Origin: Burkholderia stagnalis | Lineage (GTDB): Bacteria > Pseudomonadota > Gammaproteobacteria > Burkholderiales > Burkholderiaceae | NCBI RefSeq assembly: GCF_902830275.1 | Contig: NZ_CADESW010000012.1 | Location: forward strand, 124,001-188,000 | Direction of reading: 5' to 3' | DNA length: 64,000 nt | In this document: piece by piece, positions 52,996-62,215 of the stretch | Layout: every line of letters starts with the position of its first letter | Numbering within the stretch: position 1 is the stretch's first letter | Position numbers and translations under genes: made by a program | The notes under the pieces: model-generated | What the model was told of the DNA's origin: nothing | The model's input: the letters and a program-made list of their open reading frames with translations, nothing else | Database searches by the model: none

Positions 52996-53880
52996 TCAAA
53001 CCAGGGCCCTGCCCGTGAGGCGCTCGAGGATGCCGAGCGGCGCGCATTCGCGCCGCACCATCGCGTCGACCGGCAGGAAGAAGGTCTGCTCGAGCATGAA
53101 CTGGCCGGACATCACAGCGTGCGAAGTCTGATCCGAGAAACATATCCACACGCTGCCCGGCGGGAACGGCATGGTTTCCTGCGGGCTGGTCTTCTGGTAG
53201 TCGAGATCGGCCTTCATGCCGTCGTGCAGGTTCAGCATCAGGTGGTCGTACGCGCTGCGCGGCGTCTTCGTCACGTGCAGCAGGTTCAGCAGCCACGCGG
53301 AACCCGGCAATTGCGGCTTGATGCGCGGCAGGAAGCGCTTCGCGACGTCCTCGAACGGCTCGCCGACGCGCCACACGCGCGGCGCGCCGGCCGGGTTCAC
53401 GTTGGTGAACACGCGCAGGATCCGCTCGCCGTAGTTCGGGCGCGACGGGAACGCGTCGACGTGCAGCCGGCTGTCGTCCTTGCGCCACGACGTCTGGCGC
53501 GTTTCGACCTGCATCAGGCGCAGGCTCGTCGGCGCGACGCGCAGCTTGCCGCGATATTCGGGGAAAAGGCCGTCGACGAGCGCGCCGGCCTGCTGCTGGA
53601 AGCGCGCGACGAGCGCGCGCACCGCCGACTGCGTGACGTTGTCGCCGAGCACGCCCGCGAGCGCGCCGCCGTTCGGCGCGAGGCTGATGTTCTTGCGTTT
53701 CGGGTCGGCCAGCGCCGGATCGAGCAGCGCTTCCTCGCCGCCTTCGATTGCGAAGCGCAGGTGCGGGAAATACAGCACCTTGCCCTCTTCGACCGCGGCC
53801 AGCAGCTGCTCGCGCGGCAGCGACAGATTGTGTCCGCGCCAGTCGGCGGACGAGACTTCGATGATCTGGGATTCGCTCAT
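52996..53880 (-). CDS. kdoO: Kdo 3-hydroxylase, Fe(II)/2-oxoglutarate dependent
   Basis: Hydroxylates the outer Kdo of the lipopolysaccharide core to D-glycero-D-talo-oct-2-ulosonic acid (Ko), as described for Burkholderia and Yersinia. The iron triad is H140 and D142 (RLHVDAF) and H254 (DQTSHAVMSGQ). The 294-residue length fits KdoO. Lies between waaC and waaA on the minus strand, consistent with inner-core assembly. Confidence 0.85.
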   Translation of the reverse strand: MSESQIIEVSSADWRGHNLSLPREQLLAAVEEGKVLYFPHLRFAIEGGEEALLDPALADPKRKNISLAPNGGALAGVLGDNVTQSAVRALVARFQQQAGALVDGLFPEYRGKLRVAPTSLRLMQVETRQTSWRKDDSRLHVDAFPSRPNYGERILRVFTNVNPAGAPRVWRVGEPFEDVAKRFLPRIKPQLPGSAWLLNLLHVTKTPRSAYDHLMLNLHDGMKADLDYQKTSPQETMPFPPGSVWICFSDQTSHAVMSGQFMLEQTFFLPVDAMVRRECAPLGILERLTGRALV

Positions 53881-53899
53881 GGTCCTGGAGTGCGTGCGG

Positions 53900-54895
53900 T
53901 TACAGGAGACCGAAGCCCGCGAGCGCCGACTTCACCTGCGCGATCGACGGGGGCTGGCCCGCCGTGCCGAGGTTGACGACGTTCGGCGACCAGTAGCCGC
54001 CGGTCCGCCAGGCCGTCGCGAAATTGTACAGTTCGACCGTCGGACGCTTCAGCGCGGCGGCGATATGAACCAGACCTGTATCAACCCCGACGGTGGCCGC
54101 CGCGCCGTCGATCAGGCCGACCACCGCCGGCAGCGACAGCTTCGGCGGCACGATCGCCGCCGCGCCGAATTCCTTCGCGAGCCGCTCGCTCGTCGCGCGT
54201 TCCGCGTCGTTGCCCCACGGCAGCACGAGCGACGCGCCGCGCCGCACCAGCGACTGGCCGAGCTCGATCCACGCGGCGTCCGGCCACTGCTTGTCGGCGC
54301 GCGACGTCGCATGGACGAACACCACGTACGGCACCGGCAGGTTCAGCCCGAGCGCGGCGACCGCGCGCGACGCCGCGGCCGTGTCGAGGCCGAAGTCGAT
54401 CGGGTCGGCCGGCGCCGGCGCCGGATCGCCGAGCGCGGCCGCGACGAGCTGCCGCGTGCGTTCGACCACATGGGTGCGCGGCTCGATCGGCACGCGCTTG
54501 CGGTAGAAGAAGCGCACCGGCCATTCGTAGCCGGCGCCGTCGGTGCGGTTGCCGAGGCCGACGAGCGGGCCGCGCGCCCAGCTCGCGACCCACGCGGTCT
54601 TGATGAGCCCCTGGCAGTCGATCACGAGGTCGTAGCGCTCGGCGGCGAGCTGCTTGCGGAACGCGCGGATCTCGCGCCAGGTCGCGCCGGAGAACGGCTT
54701 CTTGCGCCAGCGGCGCAGCGAGAACGGCAGCACGCGGCGCACGCCGTCGACGAGCTTCACGAGGTCGACGAAGCTCTCCTCGACGAGCCAGTCGATCTGC
54801 GCATCGGGGTGGCGCCGCCGGATGTCGGCGATCACCGGCATGTTGTGCACGACGTCGCCCAGCGACGACACGCGCACGATCAGGATCTTTTGCAC
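53900..54895 (-). CDS. waaC: Lipopolysaccharide heptosyltransferase I
   Basis: A 331-residue GT9 enzyme that adds the first heptose to Kdo. ILIVRVSSLGDVVHNMPVIADI at the N-terminus, the central HATSRADKQWP motif and the late GVDTGLVHIAAALKRPTVELY are family marks. The best start is a GTG at 54895 giving (V)QKILIVRVS. It is downstream of the phosphomannomutase gene, from which a terminator separates it. Confidence 0.94.
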   Translation of the reverse strand: MQKILIVRVSSLGDVVHNMPVIADIRRRHPDAQIDWLVEESFVDLVKLVDGVRRVLPFSLRRWRKKPFSGATWREIRAFRKQLAAERYDLVIDCQGLIKTAWVASWARGPLVGLGNRTDGAGYEWPVRFFYRKRVPIEPRTHVVERTRQLVAAALGDPAPAPADPIDFGLDTAAASRAVAALGLNLPVPYVVFVHATSRADKQWPDAAWIELGQSLVRRGASLVLPWGNDAERATSERLAKEFGAAAIVPPKLSLPAVVGLIDGAAATVGVDTGLVHIAAALKRPTVELYNFATAWRTGGYWSPNVVNLGTAGQPPSIAQVKSALAGFGLL

Positions 54896-54971
54896 GCTGA
54901 AAAAACGCCGGCGGACGGCCGGCGACAGGCATAAAGACGCGATTTTATCGCGGCCGGGGGCCCCGATAGAC

Positions 54972-55008
54972 AAAAAGCGGCCGCACGCCTTGCGCGTGCG
55001 CCGCTTTT
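54972..55008 (-). terminator. Rho-independent terminator after the phosphomannomutase gene
   Basis: A two-part stem (54973-54980 with 55001-55008, inner 54982-54987 with 54995-55000) with A/T ends. On the minus strand it terminates the phosphomannomutase transcript. Confidence 0.7.
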
Positions 55009-55057
55009 CGGGGCTGATATCGCTTCATGCCGGCGGCCGCCAGGCCGCCGGTCTCAC

Positions 55058-56452
55058 TCAGAACGGCAGCTTCACGTCCGGCTTCGCGGCCGTCAGCACG
55101 CGGCGGAAGTCTTCCTGGATGCGCTTCAGACCTTCCTGCGTCTCCGATTCGAAACGCATCACGACCACCGGCGTCGTATTCGACGAACGTGCGAGGCCGA
55201 AGCCGTCCGGATACTCGACGCGCAGCCCGTCGATCGTCACGACTTCGTCCGCGCCGTCGAACGTCGCTTCCTTCTGCAGCTTCTCGATCAGGCGGAAGTT
55301 CTCGCCCTCGTCGAGCCAGAGCTGCAGCTCCGGCGTGCACATCGCGTCCGGCAGCGCGTTGAGCAGCACGCTCGGATCGGCCGTCTTCGCGAGGATCTCG
55401 AGCAGGCGCGCGCCCGTGTAGAGGCCGTCGTCGAAACCGTACCAGCGGTCCTTGAAGAACACGTGGCCGCTCATCTCGCCCGCGAGCGGCGCGCCGGTTT
55501 CGCGCAGCTTCGCCTTCACGAGCGAATGGCCCGTCTTCCACATCAGCGGCTCGCCGCCCTTCTCCTTCACCCACTGCGCGAGATGGCGCGTGCACTTCAC
55601 GTCGTAGATGATCTGCGCGCCCGGGTTGCGCGACAGCACTTCCTCGGCGAACAGCATCAGCTGGCGGTCCGGATAGATGATCTGGCCGTCCTTCGTGACG
55701 ACGCCGAGGCGGTCGCCGTCGCCGTCGAACGCGAAACCGATTTCCGCGTCGGTTTCCTTCAGCGCGCGGATCACGTCCTGCAGGTTTTCCGGGTGTGCGG
55801 GATCGGGATGGTGGTTCGGGAAGGTGCCGTCGATATCGGTGAACAGCTCGACGAGTTCGCAGCCGAGCGCCTTGAACAGGCGCGGCGCGAGTTCGCCGGC
55901 GACGCCGTTGCCGGCATCGACGACGATCTTCAGCGGCCGCGCCAGCTTGATGTCGCCGGCGATGCGCGCGACGTACTGATCCGACACGTCGATCTGCTCG
56001 TACGTGCCGCTGCCCGACTCGAAGCGCGCGTCGACGATGCGGCGGTACAAGGCCTGGATCTGCTCGCCGTAGATCGCCGCGCCGCGCAGCACCATCTTGA
56101 AGCCGTTGTAGTCCGGCGGATTGTGGCTGCCCGTGACGACGATGCACGAATCGACGCGGCGCTCGCCGCCCTTCAGCGCGAGCGGCACGCTCGCCGCGAA
56201 GTAGCCGACCGGCGTCGGCACCATGCCGACGTCGACGACGTCGACGCCCGCCGCACGCAGGCCGTCGGCCAGCGCACCGACCAGTTCGGGGCCCGACAGC
56301 CGGCCGTCGCGCGCGACGACGACCGCGTCGCCGCCCTGCCCGCGCACTTCGCTGCCGAACGCACGGCCGATCGCACGCGCCGTATCGGCGTCGAGCGTCT
56401 TGCCGACCACGCCGCGGATGTCATATGCCTTGAAGATGGATTGGGAAATCAT
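55058..56452 (-). CDS. Phosphomannomutase/phosphoglucomutase
   Basis: A 464-residue alpha-D-phosphohexomutase (ManB/AlgC type) that provides mannose 1-phosphate or glucose 1-phosphate for surface polysaccharides. The catalytic phosphoserine is S109 in VVVTGSHNPPDYNG, and the metal-binding loop is FDGDGDRLG. The ATG at 56452 (MISQSIFKAYDIRG) is the family start. Adjacent to waaC and divergent from the O-antigen genes. Confidence 0.92.
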   Translation of the reverse strand: MISQSIFKAYDIRGVVGKTLDADTARAIGRAFGSEVRGQGGDAVVVARDGRLSGPELVGALADGLRAAGVDVVDVGMVPTPVGYFAASVPLALKGGERRVDSCIVVTGSHNPPDYNGFKMVLRGAAIYGEQIQALYRRIVDARFESGSGTYEQIDVSDQYVARIAGDIKLARPLKIVVDAGNGVAGELAPRLFKALGCELVELFTDIDGTFPNHHPDPAHPENLQDVIRALKETDAEIGFAFDGDGDRLGVVTKDGQIIYPDRQLMLFAEEVLSRNPGAQIIYDVKCTRHLAQWVKEKGGEPLMWKTGHSLVKAKLRETGAPLAGEMSGHVFFKDRWYGFDDGLYTGARLLEILAKTADPSVLLNALPDAMCTPELQLWLDEGENFRLIEKLQKEATFDGADEVVTIDGLRVEYPDGFGLARSSNTTPVVVMRFESETQEGLKRIQEDFRRVLTAAKPDVKLPF

Positions 56453-56693
56453 CGATTCACTCTCGGTTGCGTGCATGGAAACTATTGGCCGCCTGGTCGG
56501 CGGCGCCCGGCATGGCGGCCGGGGCCTGCCGGGGTGGGTCGAGATGGCGGAAGCGACCCCGAACCCACTTATAATCGCTCGTTTTGATTACGCGGATACC
56601 GCCCATTTTAATGCCTAGCCGTTCCGCCGCCGCAAAACGGGCGCCCGCCGGCGCCGTTGCGCCCGCCCCGTGCGCCTGCCGGCGCGCCGCGCC

Positions 56694-57950
56694 ATGCTGA
56701 AGCGTCTCGCCAACCCTGACGTCGCGAAAGCCGTCTCGAACCTGGTCTGGCTGGGGCTCGAACGGCTCACGCAGATCGGCGTCGCGATCGCGGTCAGCGG
56801 CCTTCTGGCCCGCTATTTCGGGCCGGACGTGTTCGGCAAATGGCAGTATGCGAATACGCTGCTCCTCGTGCTGGCGCCGCTCACCTGGGTGTGCGGCGCG
56901 GAAATCCTGGTTCCGACCATCGTGCAGCGGCCGGCCGAACAGCTCGGCGCCGTGCTCGGCAGCGCGTTCGCGCTGCGCATCGCCGTGTCGGCCGCCGCAC
57001 TCGCCGCGACCTGGATCGCGATCGCCGCCGGCGCGTTCGATCCGCTCGTCGGCGCGATGCTCGCCGGCCTCGCGGTGACGATGATCTTCCGCGAACCGTT
57101 CGTCGGCGTCGTCAACGCGTGGCTGCAGAGCATGACGTACAGCAAGCCGCAGCTCGTCGCCAGCATGGTCACGGCGCTCGCCAAGGCCGCGCTCGTGTGG
57201 CTGCTGGTGCGCGCCGCCGCCGGGCCCGCGCGCTTCGCGTGGCTGTGGGCACTCGAGGCCGCCGCGATCGGCGCCGTGCTGCTGCTGTACTTCCGTCACC
57301 GCCACGGCGGCACGCTCGGCTGGCGCATCGAGCGGGCGCTGTTCCGGCATTTCGCGACGGCCGGCACGGTGTTCTGGCTCGGCCTCATCTGCATGTACCT
57401 GTTCCTCAAGCTCGACCGCCTGATGCTCGAGCGCGCCGTGTCGTTCGCCGATCTCGGCCGCTATGCCGCCGCGCAGCAGCTCAACGAGAACTGGATCACG
57501 CTCGCGCTGATGCTCGCGCAGACCATCGCGCCCGCGTTCGTGTACCGCGTGCAGGACGTCGCGCGGCTGCGCCGCAACATCGTCCGGCTGATCGCGATGA
57601 CGGCCGCCCTGATGGCCGCCGGCGCGCTCGTGCTCGACGCGGCCGCGCCGCTGATCGTCGGCAAGGTGTTCGGGCCCGGCTACGAAGCGTCGGTCGACAT
57701 CTTCCGCTGGGCCGTCTGGCTGTCCGTGCCGGCCGGCGTCGAGGCGATAGGCAATCTTATCGTTCTCAAATATCAAGCAAAATTCGTGTTGCTGGCAAAG
57801 TGGCTGCTCGCGCTCGCGATCGCCGCGCTCGTCAACCTGGTCGCGATCCCGCGGCTCGGCCTGTACGGCGCGCTCGTCGGGCTGGCCGGCGGCTATCTCG
57901 CCGCCGCTGCGGTCAATTTTTATTACATCCGTTTCAAGCTGCGCTCATGA
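56694..57950 (+). CDS. wzx: O-antigen flippase Wzx-like (polysaccharide transporter)
   Basis: A 418-residue membrane protein with about twelve helices of the MOP/Wzx superfamily that flips undecaprenyl-linked O units across the inner membrane. The N-terminal NLVWLGLERLTQIGVAIAVSG and late LVGLAGGYLAAAAVNFYYI segments fit flippases. First gene of the plus-strand O-antigen run; its stop overlaps the next gene start (ATGA). Confidence 0.85.
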   Translation: MLKRLANPDVAKAVSNLVWLGLERLTQIGVAIAVSGLLARYFGPDVFGKWQYANTLLLVLAPLTWVCGAEILVPTIVQRPAEQLGAVLGSAFALRIAVSAAALAATWIAIAAGAFDPLVGAMLAGLAVTMIFREPFVGVVNAWLQSMTYSKPQLVASMVTALAKAALVWLLVRAAAGPARFAWLWALEAAAIGAVLLLYFRHRHGGTLGWRIERALFRHFATAGTVFWLGLICMYLFLKLDRLMLERAVSFADLGRYAAAQQLNENWITLALMLAQTIAPAFVYRVQDVARLRRNIVRLIAMTAALMAAGALVLDAAAPLIVGKVFGPGYEASVDIFRWAVWLSVPAGVEAIGNLIVLKYQAKFVLLAKWLLALAIAALVNLVAIPRLGLYGALVGLAGGYLAAAAVNFYYIRFKLRS

Positions 57951-58783
57951 CGTCCCCTATTTCCGCGCCGCGCGCCGCCGGCCCGCTCGGCGACGTCGCC
58001 GTGCTGATGCCGGCCTACAACGCGCACGACGACGTCGTCCGGACCCTCTCGTCGTTTCACGAGGACGCGCCTGTATACGTGCTCGTCGTCGACGACGGCA
58101 GCACGCCGCCGATCGCCGTGCCGGACTTGGCCGGCCTCACGGTCGAGGTGCTGCGCATGCCGCAGAACGGCGGCATCGAGCGCGCGCTCGCAGCCGGCAT
58201 CGATGCGCTCGCCGCGCGCGGCTTCCGCTATGCGGCCCGCATCGACGCGGGCGACCTCGCCGCGCCGCAGCGGCTCGCAAAGCAGCGCGCGTACCTCGAC
58301 GCGCACCCGCAGGTCGCCTGCGTCGGCATGTGGACGCAGGTCGTGTCGCGCGCCGGCGAGCCGCGCTTCATGCTGACGCCGCCCGCCGATCCGCGCGTGC
58401 TGCGCCGCACCCGCTTCCTGCGCTCGCCGCTCGTGCATCCGTCGGTGATGCTGCGCGTCGACGCGGTGCGCGAGGTCGGCAACTATCGCGAGCAATACCG
58501 CGCGGCCGAGGATCTCGATCTTTTTTTACGCTTAATGCAACGCTACGATTGCGCGAACCTGCCGGAGCTCGGCCTCTACTACGAGCTCAACGAAGGCGGG
58601 ATCAGTGCGACCAAGCGGCGCCGCCAGCTGATGTCGACGCTCACGCTGCTGCTGCGCCATTTCAACGCGCTGAACCCGTACGACTGGGCAGGCCTCGCCA
58701 AGAACCTGCTGCATTTCGTGACGCCGTACCGGACGCTGCAGCGGATCAAGCAGGCACTGTTCGCCGCGCGGCCGTCCGCGTGA
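57947..58783 (+). CDS. Family 2 glycosyltransferase
   Basis: A 278-residue GT-A enzyme that adds a sugar to the O unit at the inner face of the membrane. The N-terminal LMPAYNAHDDVVRTLSSF and DDGS (donor binding) and the acceptor-side AEDLDLFLRL motifs are typical. The sugar cannot be assigned. It overlaps the flippase gene by four bases. Confidence 0.85.
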   Translation: MTSPISAPRAAGPLGDVAVLMPAYNAHDDVVRTLSSFHEDAPVYVLVVDDGSTPPIAVPDLAGLTVEVLRMPQNGGIERALAAGIDALAARGFRYAARIDAGDLAAPQRLAKQRAYLDAHPQVACVGMWTQVVSRAGEPRFMLTPPADPRVLRRTRFLRSPLVHPSVMLRVDAVREVGNYREQYRAAEDLDLFLRLMQRYDCANLPELGLYYELNEGGISATKRRRQLMSTLTLLLRHFNALNPYDWAGLAKNLLHFVTPYRTLQRIKQALFAARPSA

Positions 58784-58826
58784 CGCATATTCGGCTTTTT
58801 CGACGCTTTATTTTTTTCTTTTTTTC

Positions 58827-59963
58827 ATGACCGCCTCTCCTCCGCTGCGCATCGTGCTGGTCTGCAACACGGCCTGGGCGATCTACACGTATCGCCACGG
58901 ACTGATCCGCATGCTCGTCGCGCGCGGCGCCGAGGTGATCGTCGCCGCGCCGCACGACCGCACGGTGCCATTGCTCGAACAGATGGGCTGCCGCTACGTG
59001 CCGCTCGCGGTCGCGTCGAAAGGCACGAGCCCGCGCGAGGATCTCGGCACGCTCGCCGCGCTGTACCGCCATTACCGCGCGCTCGCGCCTGACCTCGTGT
59101 TCCATTACACGATCAAGCCGAACATCTACGGCTCGGTCGCCGCGTGGCTCGCGCGCGTGCCGTCGGTGGCCGTGACGACCGGGCTCGGCTACGTGTTCAT
59201 CCAGAAGAGCCGCGCGGCGAGCATCGCAAAGCGGCTCTACCGGTTCGCGTTCCGGTTCCCGCGCGAAGTCTGGTTCCTGAACCGCGACGACCTCGCGACC
59301 TTCACCGACGAGCGGCTGCTCGCGCACCCCGAGCGCGCGCACCTGCTGCACGGCGAAGGCGTCGATCTCGAACAGTTCGCGCCCGTGCCGCTGCCGGCGG
59401 GCGACGCGCCGGTGTTCATCCTGATCGGCCGGCTGCTGTGGGACAAGGGCGTGCGCGAATACGTCGACGCCGCGCGCGCCGTGCGTGCGCGGTATCCGCA
59501 CGCGCGCTTCCAGCTGCTCGGCCCGCTCGGCGTCGACAACCCGAGCGCGATCGGCCGCGCGGACGTCGACGCGTGGGTGCGCGAAGGCGTCGTCGAATAC
59601 CTCGGCGAAGCGCACGACGTGCGCCCGCACATTGCCGCCGCCGACTGCGTCGTGCTGCCGTCGTACCGCGAAGGCGTGCCGCGCACGCTGATGGAGGCCT
59701 CCGCGATGGGCCGCCCGATCGTCGCGACCGACGTGCCGGGCTGCCGCGACGTCGTCGCCGACGGCGACACCGGCCTGCTGTGCGCGGCGCGCGACAGCGC
59801 GAGCCTGGCCGCGCGCCTCGTGCAGATGATCGAGCTCGGCCCGGCCGGCCGCGCAGCGATGGGCGCGCGCGGCCGCCGCAAGGTGGCCGCCGAATTCGAC
59901 GAGCAGAAGGTCGTCGAACGATACACAATCACCATACGCGCCTTGACGGGCGTCACTCTCTGA
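58827..59963 (+). CDS. Family 4 (GT-B) glycosyltransferase
   Basis: A 378-residue cytoplasmic glycosyltransferase. It carries the GT4 donor-site motif (SYREGVPRTLMEASAMGRPIV at about 277-297) with the E-x7-E pattern, and IGRLLWDKGVREYVDAA in the second domain. Substrate unknown. A 43-bp gap, including a poly-T stretch at 58811-58826, precedes it. Confidence 0.87.
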   Translation: MTASPPLRIVLVCNTAWAIYTYRHGLIRMLVARGAEVIVAAPHDRTVPLLEQMGCRYVPLAVASKGTSPREDLGTLAALYRHYRALAPDLVFHYTIKPNIYGSVAAWLARVPSVAVTTGLGYVFIQKSRAASIAKRLYRFAFRFPREVWFLNRDDLATFTDERLLAHPERAHLLHGEGVDLEQFAPVPLPAGDAPVFILIGRLLWDKGVREYVDAARAVRARYPHARFQLLGPLGVDNPSAIGRADVDAWVREGVVEYLGEAHDVRPHIAAADCVVLPSYREGVPRTLMEASAMGRPIVATDVPGCRDVVADGDTGLLCAARDSASLAARLVQMIELGPAGRAAMGARGRRKVAAEFDEQKVVERYTITIRALTGVTL

Positions 59964-59977
59964 AGGAGCACGAAGCC

Positions 59978-61000
59978 ATGACCACGAAGGGAACGATTCT
60001 CGTGACGGGCGGTGCGGGCTACATCGGCTCGCACACCGCGGTCGAATTGCTCGATCACGGCTATGACGTCGTCATCGTCGACAACCTCGTCAACAGCAAG
60101 GCCGAATCGGTGCGGCGCGTCGCGCAGATCACCGGCAAGACGCCGGCGTTCCACCAGGTCGACGTGTGCGACGAGGCCGCGCTCGGCAAGGTGTTCGACG
60201 CGCACCCGATCACCGGCGCGATCCATTTCGCGGCGCTGAAGGCGGTCGGCGAATCGGTCGCGAAGCCGCTCGAGTACTACCGCAACAACATCGGCGGGCT
60301 GCTGACGGTGCTCAAGGTGATGCGCGAGCGCAACGTGAAGCAGTTCGTGTTCAGCTCGTCGGCGACCGTGTACGGCGTGCCCGAGCGCTCGCCGATCGAC
60401 GAATCGTTCCCGCTGTCGGCGACCAACCCGTACGGCCAGTCGAAGCTGATCGCCGAGCAGGTGCTGCGCGATCTCGAGCTGTCCGACCCGTCGTGGCGGA
60501 TCGCGACGCTGCGCTACTTCAACCCGGTCGGCGCGCATGCAAGCGGCCTGATCGGCGAGGATCCGTCCGGCATCCCGAACAACCTGATGCCGTACGTCGC
60601 GCAGGTCGCCGTCGGCAAGCTGGACAGGCTGCGCGTGTTCGGCTCCGACTACCCGACGCCGGACGGCACCGGCGTGCGCGACTACATCCACGTGGTCGAT
60701 CTCGCGCAAGGCCACATCGCCGCGCTCGACGCGCTGGTGAAGCGCGATGCGAGCTTCGTCGTGAACCTCGGCACGGGCCAGGGCTACAGCGTGCTGGAAG
60801 TGGTGCGCGCGTTCGAGAAGGCGTCGGGCCGGCCAGTGCCGTACGAGCTCGTCGCGCGCCGCCCGGGCGACGTCGCCGAGTGCTACGCGAACCCGCAGGC
60901 CGCGGCCGACGTCATCGGCTGGCGCGCGAAATACGGCCTCGACGAGATGTGCGTCGACCACTGGCGCTGGCAGGAGAACAACCCGCGCGGTTTTGTATAA
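59978..61000 (+). CDS. galE: UDP-glucose 4-epimerase
   Basis: A 340-residue NAD-dependent SDR enzyme that interconverts UDP-glucose and UDP-galactose (or the GlcNAc/GalNAc pair). Nucleotide motif GGAGYIGSHTAVELL, catalytic Ser in FSSSATVYG and YxxxK as YGQSK. GAGG-type ribosome-binding site (AAGGAG) ten bases before the ATG at 59978. It supplies O-antigen sugar nucleotides. Confidence 0.93.
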   Translation: MTTKGTILVTGGAGYIGSHTAVELLDHGYDVVIVDNLVNSKAESVRRVAQITGKTPAFHQVDVCDEAALGKVFDAHPITGAIHFAALKAVGESVAKPLEYYRNNIGGLLTVLKVMRERNVKQFVFSSSATVYGVPERSPIDESFPLSATNPYGQSKLIAEQVLRDLELSDPSWRIATLRYFNPVGAHASGLIGEDPSGIPNNLMPYVAQVAVGKLDRLRVFGSDYPTPDGTGVRDYIHVVDLAQGHIAALDALVKRDASFVVNLGTGQGYSVLEVVRAFEKASGRPVPYELVARRPGDVAECYANPQAAADVIGWRAKYGLDEMCVDHWRWQENNPRGFV

Positions 61001-61027
61001 TCCGCTGTCCCATTTCCGAGCAATCCC

Positions 61028-62137
61028 ATGCTCAGCTTCGCGTCCGGTTTCATCGTTTCCCTGCTCGTCACGCTCTTCATCGTGCGCTACGCCCATCTGC
61101 ACGAGAAGTTCTCGGTGGACAGCGATCTGGCCGGCGTGCAGAAATTCCATGTGCGGCCCGTGCCGCGCGTGGGCGGCATCGGGATCCTGGCCGGGGTCGT
61201 CGCGTCGGCGCTGCTGCTCATGCAGCGCTACCCGACGATCGCCGGCAGCATCCTCGGGCTGGTCGCCTGCGGGATGCCGGCCTTCCTGTCCGGGCTCGTC
61301 GAGGACCTGACCAAGCGCGTGTCGCCGCGCGCGCGGCTCATCTGCACGATGGGCGCCGCGGCGCTCGCGTTCGGCGTGCTGCACATCGCGGTCACGCGCA
61401 TCAGCGTGCCGCCGCTCGACTTCCTGCTCGGCTATGTCGCGATCTCCGCGTTCGTCACGGTGCTCGCGGTCGCGGCGCTCGCGAACGCGGTCAACATCAT
61501 CGACGGCTTCAACGGGCTTGCGTCGATGGTCAGCTTCATGATGTTCGCGTCGCTCGCGTATGTCGCGTTCCAGGTCGGCGACCCGGTCGTGATGTCGGCG
61601 TCGTTCATCATGATGGGCGCGGTGCTCGGCTTCTTCGTGTGGAATTTCCCGGCCGGGCTGATCTTTCTCGGCGACGGCGGCGCGTACTTCATCGGCTTCA
61701 TGCTCGCCGAGCTCGCGATCCTGCTGGTGATGCGCAACCGCGAAGTGTCCGCGTGGTATCCGGTGCTGCTGTTCATGTATCCGATCTTCGAGACCTGCTT
61801 CTCGATCTACCGGAAGAAGTTCGTGCGCGGGATGTCGCCGGGGATTCCGGACGGCGTGCACCTGCATATGCTCGTGTACAAGCGCCTGATGCGCTGGGCG
61901 GTCGGCACGAAGCAGGCGTATGACCTGACGCGGCGCAATTCGCTGACGTCGCCGTATCTGTGGCTGCTGTGCCTCGTTGCCGTGATTCCGGCGACGCTGT
62001 TCTGGCGGCATACGGTGCATCTGTTCGCGTTTGTGGTGCTGTTCGCGCTGACTTATGTGTGGCTGTACATCAGTATCGTGCGGTTCAAGGCGCCGCGGTG
62101 GATGGTGGTGCGCAAGACGCGGCGCCACAACCCCTGA
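61028..62137 (+). CDS. Undecaprenyl-phosphate sugar-1-phosphate transferase (WecA/WbpL-type)
   Basis: A 369-residue membrane enzyme of the MraY/WecA family that starts O-antigen units by placing a sugar 1-phosphate on undecaprenyl phosphate. About ten helices; the NAVNIIDGFNGLASM motif, LIFLGDGGAYFIG (catalytic Asp) and the cytosolic HLHML segment are diagnostic. Amino-sugar specificity cannot be stated. Followed by a strong terminator. Confidence 0.9.
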   Translation: MLSFASGFIVSLLVTLFIVRYAHLHEKFSVDSDLAGVQKFHVRPVPRVGGIGILAGVVASALLLMQRYPTIAGSILGLVACGMPAFLSGLVEDLTKRVSPRARLICTMGAAALAFGVLHIAVTRISVPPLDFLLGYVAISAFVTVLAVAALANAVNIIDGFNGLASMVSFMMFASLAYVAFQVGDPVVMSASFIMMGAVLGFFVWNFPAGLIFLGDGGAYFIGFMLAELAILLVMRNREVSAWYPVLLFMYPIFETCFSIYRKKFVRGMSPGIPDGVHLHMLVYKRLMRWAVGTKQAYDLTRRNSLTSPYLWLLCLVAVIPATLFWRHTVHLFAFVVLFALTYVWLYISIVRFKAPRWMVVRKTRRHNP

Positions 62138-62152
62138 GCGGCCTGCCCGTCG

Positions 62153-62187
62153 CAACAAAAAAGCGCCCCGTGGGCGCTTTTTTGTTG
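62153..62187. terminator. Bidirectional terminator closing the O-antigen run
   Basis: A 16-bp perfect stem (62153-62168 with 62172-62187), a CGT loop and long A/T tracts. Confidence 0.9.
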
Positions 62188-62215
62188 CCGCGTGCCTGCC
62201 AGGGGCCGGCTGCCG

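Noticed and set aside
59237..62158. 973-codon minus-strand frame across the O-antigen genes
   Set aside because: Its His/Arg/Asp-rich translation is the antisense shadow of galE, the WecA/WbpL-type gene and the GT4 gene.
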